Positions 25,510 through 36,182 of a stretch of DNA of 64,000 nucleotides are shown here, piece by piece. Under the pieces are notes generated by a model. That model saw only the letters and a list, made by a program, of their open reading frames with translations, did no database searches and was not told the DNA's origin. Numbering within the stretch: the first letter of the stretch is position 1; the number at the start of each line of letters is the position of its first letter. The position numbers were made by a program, and so were the translations under genes. The stretch is from Synanceia verrucosa (lineage: Eukaryota > Chordata > Actinopteri > Perciformes > Synanceiidae): NCBI GenBank assembly GCA_029721515.1, contig CM056563.1, forward strand, positions 22,096,954 through 22,160,953. Reading direction: 5' to 3'.

Positions 25510-25586
25510 TTCTTGCTGCTGCTACACAGTAATTTCCCAAGTTGGGATCAATAAAGTAATTCTATTCTATTCTATTCTATTCTATA
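25510..25586 (+). mobile_element. LINE 3' tail with (TTCTA)n
   Basis: The text CTGCTGCTACACAGTAATTT, CCCAAGTTGGGATCAATAAA and then five TTCTA-type units is the typical 3' end of a fish L2/CR1-type LINE (TTTCCCC...GTGGGA...AATAAAG plus a short tail repeat; family knowledge). It is 5'-truncated and no ORF was seen upstream. Confidence 0.7.
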
Positions 25587-28500
25587 TATTTCTGAAGAAA
25601 ACTCCTCTACCAAATGACTGTCATGTTGTTCTTTTCAAAAATAAGGGAATTATAGTCAAAAATCTCATTAAAATTCATAGTTTTATGTAAACAGTGTTAA
25701 AATTCCACTTACGGAGGACCAGTAACATTCCTTTTCATTGGGGCTAAAATCCCTGCTTACTTAATGCACCCACACATTGGTTCAGAGTATACCCACTAGA
25801 ATAAACCAGACTACACCACTGCCCTAAATCTGGCGAGAAAGTCATCGAGTCTAGCCCTTCAGGTCTCCCTCTGAAGCCACTAAATGATCATTATGTTAAA
25901 CTAGCAGCTTGTGGAAGACTGAATGAAATGAAAGGACAGGCTAATTACAGACCTGCTGCAGCCACAGATACCACATTTCTTTGTCATTTGATTTACTGAT
26001 TGCTGTCAAGATAGAAAGAATAATTCCAACAAATTCAAAAACAACGAAAATCCTCTCTGTTGCTCCACTTTGCTCCAGTGTTTAGTCACAATACAGCGTA
26101 GAGTGAGGTTAACCAATCACAGATTTCATGCAGAGCAAACCTGTGGAAAATACCACACAGAAAACCAGGGCATGAGCAGCCAGACTGTACTTTATCAGAT
26201 CAAGATCATTCAGCCAGACACACACACAGTCTGCCTTTCTCTCATATCCCAGAAACAGTCAGCTACAAAATCCTGCAGTTTGCCCCAGAATGCACTGCTC
26301 CCTTTGAAGTGAGGAATGATGGGTTCATCTTGGGAAGAGCCCCTGCTGTGAAATATCTGTCCATCTATCTATTTATCCCTTTAACCTCTCTCCTCCAGAT
26401 GTCTGCAGATACCAAACATTTCACTCACTCAAACAACTGTTTGCGAAAGTTCACCAGCTTTATTGTTTTATTTCTTAGCATCACAGACTATTAATAAAAT
26501 AATCAATGTCATAAATCTCTGCCCATGTGATGCAGGATAGTGTACACAGTTTAAAGTGCCATACATCAAACTCTGCACAAACCAGTAAACAAGCCATTAG
26601 ACATAATGAGCTATTATTTATGGAAGCACTAATTCTGGAAAAAATGCCAACATAATGACATCAGATGTTATTAATGGGATGAAAACACTTTTCATGATGA
26701 TTTAATCCATCAGCCAAACCTGAGTAGCACCACACTGTTTAAATGATGTGGAATAAAAGCAGGTCTCTGAAAAGAGCAGAGAAAAGATCTGCAGCTTAGA
26801 GGCAAATTAACAAGTAGAAAGCTTTTTGATTTAAGCATCATTTGATATTAAAACAATGAGTTATTGGTTATCAGGTCATGTCTGAAGATTCTTGATCGGT
26901 TGATGAATACTGAACTATGATCAAAAGGCAGAAAGACAAGGCATATACTGTAGACTGAAGATTCAAGATTATGCATGCATAATGAAATTATGTCTCTCAG
27001 CTTAAAGGCACACATAAAAAAAAAGAAATAAAAATAAAGATATTAAAGCTATAAAAAATGTAAAACATTCATATTTGCAGAGGAGATAATAATACAGCAG
27101 AAATGTAATAGTTGCTGTAGAAATGTAACATTTACAGCAGAATTATAGGGCTGGAAGGACAAATTACTATTCAAAGCACAAGACATTGTTTTATGCTAGA
27201 AGAGTGAACGTTTTTAAATCCAGGTTAAAAACTTTTCTCATGCTTATGATTGAGCTCTTTTAAAGCATTTACATTTAATGTGCACAGTATTTTCTTTTAG
27301 CAATTTTACTAAATGTTGTATATTTAATCATGAAAAGCACATTGAGTTACCTTGTGCCTGCCTTGCCTAGAAAAGTCTATTGTCTGTCACAGCTATAAGT
27401 ATGTTTGGAGGCTGTAGAGATGACACTTTGGCATTACGTAAATCTTCTGTTTTTACTTTGCAGCGTACTTGCTTTTAATTTTATGTCTCCAGGTGTAGAG
27501 AGTCAGAAATGCACCAGGATGTTGTGAATTTGATGATAGCTTTTTGCCCCGTGTGTCCCAGTAGAGACCATTAACATCATGTAGCCTCAGCTGAATGATA
27601 AATCAGCACCTAAAGATTTATCATGATGTAATACACACACAAGTAACCACAATGACAACATATCATCATGTCTAGGCAGTGATTGACTCGCTATCATGCC
27701 ATTTAATATACGACGGCTGGATGCTGCAGTTAAAATACAAATGTCAGCTCTAATCACATCATCTCTCGGTGTGATCCAGTCAGGTACGAGTGACTAAAGG
27801 CTTCATCGTGCGTCCTGCATGACCACTGGACCGCTGGAGTAGCGGCCACAAATATGGAGAGCAGACAAAAGCTGCCTTGTATGTAGCAGCAGAGGAATGC
27901 TCCCTGGATGGACTCTTATCTGATGGAAAGCACAGGAAGGCCCACGCGTTAATTCAGGCTTTCTTATACAAGCTGGTTAAGCCTGAGGTCTGTAGCGATC
28001 CTGCAGCTGCTGCATTAGTGCCTCAAGTTCAAGATGTCACCCGGACAAACCTTGGAGTGAGGTTTTTTTCTAGCAGTCAATCTGGCTTTGTGTTTCTGGA
28101 GACATGTTCTTTGTTTTCGCTACAGTCATGTGTTTTTGGGTGTGAAGGAAATGTGGCAGAACAGAAAAACTGTGTAATGACACCCTTGTGGTTCACTGAT
28201 CCTACCCAAGGTCCTCCATGTGTTGGCTATAAACATGGAGTCCCACCTCTACATGACCTCACCGTGCTCGCACAAGTCATCCCTCTACCACCTTAAATAC
28301 ATAAATAATGTGCACATGAGGAACATAAGGACAATGGATTATGCTCCAACAATGGCTTGATTCCAGCCCTGTGTGAGGAAGGGAGGTGGGTATGCCGTCT
28401 GCTAAAATCTCTAGAAAATCCTGTGCGGTGAACGTAGACCTCCCATAAAACAAAGCTTCCAGACGAGGGCGGCCACCTCAGCTCTACCTCCACACAAACC

Positions 28501-29087
28501 TCCCACAGTGCATTAAAAAGGCCAATAAGCAGGGAGAGAGTGGGAGTAGAGAGAGGATGGTGATATGTGATGGAAGCAGACAGATACAGCGTGTAGATTT
28601 CTCAGATAATTACCTTTGTTTAATGTTATTTTCCATGTTGCACTTCTTTCAGGGGGGGCAGGGCAGACAGAGAGTCGGGGGGGATATTTGAGATGTGTAT
28701 AAATAGAAAAGCTGGAGTCTCTGCACATCTGATAAGGCAAGGCCTTGAACAAAGCAGCAAACACAAGAACAATAGCAAGTAGGAGGGCTTTGGAGGGGAC
28801 GGGGGCCCAGAGAGGGGCGGCTGAAAGAGCCACAGTGCAGCAGGACATGGAGAGGGAGGCAGCGCCATGCTGACAGCGCCACTTCCACCACAGCACAGCC
28901 AATGGGCTCTGCCCTCATCTTTCACCACTTCACAGATCAGATGCTCCATTTCCATTCAGACATACTGCATTAACAAAATCTGGAAGTTTCCAATAGGTAA
29001 ATCATGTCAGAAGCTGCCTCTTCTCCAGCTTCCATGAAGAATTAATGCACTTACAACGTATTTCTGTGTCATTATAAAATGCTCCAC
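25587..29087. other. Intergenic, nothing recognised
   Basis: No coding exon, repeat terminus or RNA gene could be supported. Short overlapping ORFs on both strands near 28500-28955 lie in CT/GA-rich sequence and look like chance. Confidence 0.55.
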
Positions 29088-29150
29088 TATAACTCTTTGA
29101 GTGCCATTGGCGTATTTTGATGTCAGTGTTTTTTTTTTTTTTACAGACTT
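29088..29150 (-). repeat. TTAA element, right-end fragment D
   Basis: TATAACTCTTTGAGTGCCAT followed by TGGCGTATTTTGATGTCAGT matches the inverted right terminus of the family for about 45 bases, then runs into poly-T. It is truncated and lies 90 bp before full copy E. Confidence 0.75.
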
Positions 29151-29154
29151 TGAA

Positions 29155-29230
29155 AATAAAGTCATTATTTATGAGAATAAAGCCATTATTTACGAGAATA
29201 AAGTCATTGTTTATGAGAATAAAGTCATAA
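29155..29230. repeat. 24-bp minisatellite between TTAA copies D and E
   Basis: About three units of AATAAAGTCATTATTTATGAG occur with small variants (AAAGCCATTATTTACGAG, AAAGTCATTGTTTATGAG). Confidence 0.88.
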
Positions 29231-29240
29231 ATTTATGATA

Positions 29241-29685
29241 TTAACTCTTTGAGTGCCATTGACATATTTCAACATCAAACTGTGTTTTCAGCAGCGGGTC
29301 GCCGATCACGGACTCCCGCAGTAATGTTGGGGCTTCTGGGATTTGTAGTTGGGACATAAAGAGACGGTATACACCACAGAGATCAATACAGGAAGTGGAG
29401 ACGATCAAGATTAGAGAGCAAAATGGACGGATTCTGGACAAAAAGTGGTGTTTTTTGTGAAAGTGTCCTTTACTCTACCTCTGATAAAACAAGAATGGAA
29501 CAAGGTAAAAACAAACATTTTTTTTCATGATGAAATAGAGAGTCTCTTCTTTCATTTGAGCTACTCAGTGTTTTCAGAGACATAGTACAAAATATTCTGT
29601 GGGTCTTGAAATATGACTCAAAATGGGCAAAAACACTGGAACAAGACACTTTGTTTTATAAAACGGCTGGCTCACAGTGAGTTAA
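29241..29685 (-). mobile_element. TTAA element, full copy E (reverse orientation)
   Basis: It starts TTAACTCTTTGAGTGCCATT and ends CAGTGAGTTAA. The interior is the reverse complement of copies B and C (GTGTTTTCAGAGACATAGTA, TATGACTCAAAATGGGCAAA). The right terminus has drifted (GCTCACAGTGAG instead of GGCACTCAAAGAG), but TTAA is kept. Confidence 0.9.
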
Positions 29686-32124
29686 GCTAAGCTAACCTCA
29701 TTGTTACTTTTGCGAGCATTTTGAAGATAACTTTCCAGTGATTTCTGCTTTAAAACTTGTCCAAACTAGCAGACTGATTGTGTCCTCTGAATGGCCCACC
29801 ATCATGGCCTGCGTCACTTAAAAGGATTCAGTCTCTGAAGAAGAACACAGCTGATATCACTAATAAAGCATGTGAGCCATTAAAACAAACAAATACATTC
29901 ATTCATATTGAGCGATGTGGTGCATGAGTTCTCGAGTTTTATCACAAGGTTGAATGGAATTACTGCTGACATATAAAGTGTGGAACAGTCTAGATAATCG
30001 TAAAACCATTTCAAATCTCGCAGGCTTCTGACATGATGCAGCAAAAAACCAAATCATCTAGTATTATTTGCACATTTGCACAAGCTTTCAGTGTCCTCTG
30101 CCTCCACTGCAAAACTTTGTCCAGAGCGCCATCACTGTGGCTGGAGGCATGGTGACAAAAGATTATCGCTGCGGCCAAGATGATGATTTAATATCATGTC
30201 TGACTAAGCCAGAGAGGCGATACTGTTTTTATCCTTGTGTGACTCAGAGCAGTAAAGAAGCTAATGATTGATCTTTTTGGAACCATTTATGCTCTAATGA
30301 ATATACCATTTGTATTGTTCATATTTTCAAATCTATTAGTCTTCCCAATCCCCTCTTTGACAAAGACTGACTGCATGAACGTGCAGTCTTAAACGCTGTC
30401 ACAAGCTAAAGTAGTCAACACATTTAGCCGTTTAGCTTCAGGGTGCCAGTCAAGCATATAATCTGAATCAGAGGGAAGTCAATGGACGTCATGTGTGTTA
30501 ACTTAAATATTCTCTGAGCTTTGCACTACATATCATAACCCCAGAGGGAGAAATGGTACTCTTTGAACTTTACAGGAGCATGAGTGCCGCAATGTGGATT
30601 ATTAGTGTTTGAAGCGGGTTATTATGTAGAAAATGTTTCCTAGCTTGAGAAAGTTTGATTTGATTTGACAGGGGATTTATTCAGAATTAAAAGCACTGAT
30701 GGACTATCTAGGATTATTGTTTGGTGTGTACTCTATGCAAATAAGACACTACACAAGTACTATACATAGAGGATAGATGCAAAGAACTACAACTAAAATT
30801 TAAATTTTTATTCACCTGCAAAAGTATCCCACTTACTGGACACCTGCGAGCCAATTAGAAGCAGGCATTTCTCATGGCTTTGGGACAGTCTGACATGCTT
30901 TTATCTGACAGGATTAATGTCTCCCTGTGCTGCCAGGAGTTGATGAAGAGGATGAGGTGACATGAATGTATAATTTCAGGCCTCATTGGCGTTCATCTGC
31001 TGACAGTTAAAGCCTCTTTGATGCATTTTAAATTCTATGATGCCCATCTATAAATCATGACTTGGTGTTGCTTGTACAAACACTTATACCTTATGCGATG
31101 GCGAAACATGTGGTCCTAATCTGCGGCTTTGTTTTGCACAAGTGGTTGGTTGAAGATAGACCCCGCCCTCCCCGCTGGCTGCCATTTGGTACACCACACG
31201 GGTAGAGAAAGATAAATCTCTTAGAAAATGTGGTTTTTGCCTGATCTGGTGGTGAAGCTAAACATGAGCTATAACCACAACAAGAAGGTGTGGAGCAGTT
31301 TGATTAGAATACATGTGGACGTCACATGAAGCAAGTACAACATGAAATCCATGAGGGGAGCACATTTCTATCAATAGCAGCAGGTGTCAGAAACATTACA
31401 GCAGAAAGCTTTGCTGGAAATGATTGAAATGACTGAAAACATGTTTTGTTAAATTATAGGACAAATATTGTTGAAACTAGAAAAGCACTCAGAGAGCGCA
31501 GACCTCCACCAAGGCGGCAACGGCGCTGACTTTTTAAATTTTCTATTTAAAGTTACCCCCGCCACAATCGGATCCAATCACCACCAAAAACTTTTTTAAA
31601 GTTTTTTTTTAAGTTTAAGTTTTAAGTCACTTCCGACCAACAATGGAAATTTCGTCAAAATCCGTCCACAACTTTTTGAGTTATTTTGCAAACCAACAAA
31701 CTAACATACAACTAAACAATCCCGGTGGCGGAGGTAAAAAACTGTATGTGTAGACATCAGGAACACGACCAAGAAATAGAGCAACACAAAACTCCTCATA
31801 ACACATGGAAAATGAATCCGGTCTGTGCTGCCTTTGTCAAGGTTGAAAGGAGTAATTAAGTTTTGTCTATATAGGTAAAGCGGCATTGGTCGATGCCTGC
31901 AATGCTGCTGTATGTTTGCTGCACTTTTATTGTTTGCACGTGAATATTCGTTGGCAATTGCCATAAAGAAACTCCACTCTCAGAGTATTCTGGGCAGCAG
32001 ACAAGTTTTATCAGTCGCGTTATCTGATGAAAGGGCCCCAAAGCTATCTCATCAGGCCTGGAGGTGAATGAGAACAAGGAGAAAGGTGGGGGTGTTCTGC
32101 TCCATTAAGAGCTGCAGAGGGACG
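29686..32124. other. Intergenic with one dispersed repeat
   Basis: Apart from the repeat at 31486-31735 (separate entry), I see no coding sequence, RNA gene or repeat terminus here. Confidence 0.55.
31486..31735 (+). repeat. Dispersed repeat (AGAGCGCAGACCTCCACCAA type), copy 1
   Basis: The text AGAGCGCAGACCTCCACCAA, AATTTCGTCAAAATCCGTCC and TTTTTGAGTTATTTTGCAAA, then repeated AACAAACTAAC-type words and GGTGGCGGAGGTAA, is a widespread animal repeat, possibly the 3' part of an RTE-like LINE (inference). The second copy, at 56340-56685, shares these blocks. Confidence 0.65.
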
Positions 32125-32151
32125 CATATATATATATATATATATATATAA
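32125..32151. repeat. (TA)n microsatellite
   Basis: About 13 TA units, followed by AAGGCCAAAAGTTTGGAA, a phrase found beside many fish transposon ends. Confidence 0.85.
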
Positions 32152-32432
32152 AGGCCAAAAGTTTGGAAGCAACTTGAAGTTTCTGCTTATAATATGTATT
32201 CATGCATGATCAGACTTTGCCTTCATTGATATGCACTGTTTTGTTACCACTGATGTTACCAGACCACTGCTGAATAAATGTCAACAAAAGACAAAATTTG
32301 TAAAACATTAAATTTCAAAATCCATGGATAACAACAATAATTATATTTAGCATCAAATATATTATTAATAATATATTAAAATCAGCAATACTGTTAATTT
32401 AGGACAGTGGTGGCAAACATCTAATATATTTG

Positions 32433-32857
32433 TTAACTCTTTGAGTGTCAGCCGTTTTATAAAACAGAAAGTGCCTTGTTCCAGTGTTTTTGCACATTCT
32501 GAGTCATATTTCAAGACCTACAGAATATTTTATACTATGACTCTGAAAACACTGAATAGTTCAAATGAAAGTAAAGACTCTCTATTTCATCATGAAAAAA
32601 TGAAAAAAATGTTTGTTTTTACCTTGTTCCATTGAAAAAATGAAAAAAATGTTTGTTTTTACCTTGTTCCATTCTTGTTTTATCAGAGGGAGAGTAGAGG
32701 ACACTTTCACCAAAAACGCCACTTACCGTCTCTTTATGTCCTGACTACATCTCTCAGAAGCCCCAAAATTACTCACAAACTGCAGGAGACCACGATCGGA
32801 AACCCGCTGCCGAAAAAACACTTTGACGTATTATTACATCGATGGCACTCAGAGTTC
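32433..32857 (+). mobile_element. TTAA element, copy F with decayed right end
   Basis: It starts TTAACTCTTTGAGTGTCAGC. The right end reads ATGGCACTCAGAGTTCAG, so the final AAAGAGTTAA is partly lost. A perfect 40-bp tandem duplication occupies 32594-32673, and a block present in copy B (from TTTTTGTCCAG to GTGGTGT) is deleted. Confidence 0.88.
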
Positions 32858-34006
32858 AGCACTGTGTATAATAATATGTGTATATATAATGAACCTGCCC
32901 TGCCTTTAGAACGTCTCAGTTACGATCACAAAGTACAGCACAGCTTTACATGTTAAAACACAGACTGGTTAACTGATTAGTATTAGTGAATCACTACAAG
33001 TCTGGATGCAGGTGGGAGTTGTACTGAGATGAAGAAAAGATGAAGACTAGATAGTTGATTCTGTGTCACTGTGTTTCCTCATCTCCGCTTCACTAGAACT
33101 CCAAAAGACCTTTTGACGTCAGGTTTCCCCAGACACTCACTCAGATTCCTCAGTGTAACTAAATCACTCCAAAGGTCATGTGCATCTATCAGCCTGGAGA
33201 TATATGTCCTGTTTACTGCCCATAAAGGTCATTAGCATTTCCTCCCCTGCTGTCTTCTGTTCCCTTGTACAAACATCCACACCAATTCAATTCTCCACAC
33301 TGAGCAGCAGAGACAAACTCCATGTGCAGATCCAGAGTCATAAAAGCCAAGGTCCATGGGCTCTTTGTTCTCCATTCAAAGAGGTCCTGTCACTTCCTTT
33401 CTCTCCTCCAGTCCCCACACAGTTCCTGTCAGTCTCTGGTTTGGTTATTCTACAAATGTTTTCAAAGGCAGCAGGCCTGAACTTGCTTCAGGCATTACAT
33501 ATGCACAATACAAACACACTATTGTTTGTTTTTTCAAAGTCTTTGTCTCTGTCAAAAAGGATTCTAGTCAGAAATATAACAATCTAAATACGTATTCTAT
33601 ATAACCACAACAATCGTAACCATAAATGTGTTCCATATGAGGCATAAGTTCAGTGTTCCTGAACTGGTATGGTTGAATACTATTTGCGATATGGCATAAA
33701 TTATGAATGAATCTGTCCTTGTTGCCATAACAGAGTGTGACTGGATACTGAAGGTGAAAGATGGATGTGAAGAGTCACTAGTATGTAGTAACTGTTTGAA
33801 CAAATGATACCGTAAAAGTGGAACTTTGGCCAGGAAACGTACCCAGCTAGCACAGATATGCAGGGCAGCAGCTTGAAATATTTAAACAGGACATTTCATG
33901 CTCATTTCATCTGTGTATTAAGGTTTCTACTAGAACAACTTTTAATGTTCAGAAAAACAATGTCTTTCCTCATACTGCCTGCATGAACGCACTGTTTTCA
34001 CACCTC
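32858..34006. other. Intergenic, nothing recognised
   Basis: No coding sequence or repeat structure could be supported between TTAA copies F and G. Confidence 0.55.
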
Positions 34007-34500
34007 TTATCTCTTTGAGTACCATTGACATATTTCAACGTCATTTAAAATCTGACACTTGAGTGCCATCAATGTAATAATACAAAAGTGTTTTTTTGGA
34101 AGCGGGTCGCCAATTATGGTCTCCCGCATCTTGTGAGTAATGTTGGGGTTTCTGGGAGATGTAGTCAGAGCATAAAGAGACAGTATACACCACAGAGATC
34201 AAAGCAGGAAGTGGAGACGATCGAGATTAGAGAGCAAAACAGAATCTGGTCAAAAAGTGGTGATTTTGGTGAAAGTGTCCTCTACTCTACCTCTGATAAA
34301 ACAAGAATGAAACAAGGTAAAAACAAACATTTTTTCAATCATGATGAAATAGAGTCTCTTCTTTCATTTGAGCTATTCAGTGTTTTCAGAGTCATAGTAC
34401 AAAATATTCTGTGGGTCTTTAAATATGACTCAAAATGGGCAAAAACACTGGAACAAGACACTTTATGTTTAAAAAAAATGGCTGGCACTCAATGAGTTAA
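34007..34500 (-). mobile_element. TTAA element, copy G with doubled right terminus
   Basis: It starts TTATCTCTTTGAGTACCATT (TTAA mutated to TTAT), and a second, internal terminus ACACTTGAGTGCCATCAATG follows at about 34056. It ends GGCTGGCACTCAATGAGTTAA. The interior is reverse-oriented like copy E. The extra terminus makes it the longest copy (494 bp). Confidence 0.88.
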
Positions 34501-35736
34501 AGTCTCTTTAAGTCACACCCAGTCTGCTCTGATTGACTTTGCTTTGCAAAGGTAGTTCTCAAGCTGTGGACAATATATCCTAATTCTGTTCTGTTCTATT
34601 TTTGCCAAAACTGAACCGCTTGTTCAATCATGTTTTCAGATCTAGGTATGTGTCTTATTTCAAAGATTGTGGATAAATAGGAACTCCAGATATTCAAATA
34701 AATGTGTACACGTACAGAGAAAGACAGTTTTTCATGATATGTCTCCGTAGATAATAATGTAGATTTAGGTTTGTTCCGCCTACAAACTGTACGTATACAA
34801 TGTTTTAGCTTTTCCACAAATATCTGAAAAGTTCTCATCAGCATGCTATCAAGAACCTGACAAAGTCCATTACCCTCCTCATCATTTCTCCTTCAGTGAG
34901 TTCTTCCTGTTGCACAATGAATTTAAGAGAAGTGTTCAGCTTATCTGTTCCTGGAAGGCATTGGGGGAAGTGCAGCAGAAGTTGCTTCATCTGACAAAGT
35001 GAACGAGATAAGCTCTGCAGTCAGTATTGAGTGCGGCTCTGACTGTGATTAAAGATGATGGGTTTCATTAAAAAGTAATGAGCGTGTTCTATGTGCACCC
35101 CTCATCCTCCCATTAATAGGCTTATGAGCTGACAGCAATATACTGTGTGCTCCTGCAGGATGAGTGGAGCTGGAAAACATCAGCTGACTTTGCTGAGGTT
35201 GGTTTTTGCACTGGGGCTTTTCTTTAAGGTTCACCTCCAGTTCCAGACTAAACAAGACCAGCTAACAAACAATGTATAGCAGAGACAGTTTATTGTGGAA
35301 TGTGCAGTGCACACACACACACACACTCATAGGCAGTTGCTGTAGTGGATGGTAGACCACAGGGTGTAGGCAGACAGCCAGCGAGTCAAAATGAGGCCCA
35401 AAGTAACCACTCTGAAATGAACGCTTTAGAGGACAGCCAAACCACGACATCAAACACACAGAGAGTGAGAGGAAAGAGACTCCAAAATCCAAACAGTTGT
35501 TGGAGATGTTGTGTGCAGACTGAAGCCTTCGAAAAAAAAGGTTGGAAATTCAGCAATTTGGGAAAAGTGTTTTGAGAAAAAGATCGGCGAAAATGCCAGA
35601 GACAAAACTCTGGGTCAACAAAGAAATGAGATTTGACAGCTTTGACACAATGTTGAGTAGCAATGATAAGTAGAAGAAGAAGATAATCAGCAATATGGAG
35701 TGGGCTCCTTTAATTAAAACCACTGAGATTCTGACC
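34501..35736. other. Intergenic, nothing recognised
   Basis: Contains a short CA run near 35311-35326. No gene or larger repeat was seen. Confidence 0.55.
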
Positions 35737-36182
35737 TTAACTCATTGAGTGTCAGCCCTTTTATAAAACAGAAAGTACCTTAGTGTTTTTGGTCATTTTG
35801 AGTCATATTTCAAGACCCACAGAATATTTTGTACTATGACTCTGAAAACACTGAATAACTCAAATGAAAGAAGAGACTCTCTATTTCATCATGAATAAAA
35901 ATGTTTGTTTTTACCTTGTTCCATTCTTGTTTTATCAGAGGTAGAGTAGAGGACACTTTCACCAAAATCACCACTTTTTGTCCAGATTCTGTTTGTTTTG
36001 CTCTCTAATCTCGATCGTCTCCTCTTCCTGCTTTGATCTCTGTGATGTATACTGTCTCTTTATGCTGTGACTACAAATCCCAAAAGCCTTAAAATTACTC
36101 ACAGGCTGCGGAAGACTGCAATCGGTGACCCACTACCGAAAAACTTGGACGTATTATTCCATCGATGGCACTCAAAGAGTTA
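35737..36182 (+). mobile_element. TTAA element, full copy H
   Basis: It starts TTAACTCATTGAGTGTCAGC and ends CGATGGCACTCAAAGAGTTAT (final TTAA changed to TTAT). The interior is close to copy B, with TTTTGAGTCATATTTCAAGA and ACTATGACTCTGAAAACACT forming a potential hairpin. Confidence 0.9.

Noticed and set aside
28513..28955. Overlapping minus-strand frames of 89-129 codons
   Set aside because: Three frames are open together over CT/GA-rich sequence. No family, splice sites or start context single one out.
29241..29441. Short frames inside the TTAA elements (for example RIRPFCSLILIVSTSC)
   Set aside because: The same peptides recur only because the element is repeated. They are short, broken in most copies and unlike any transposase.
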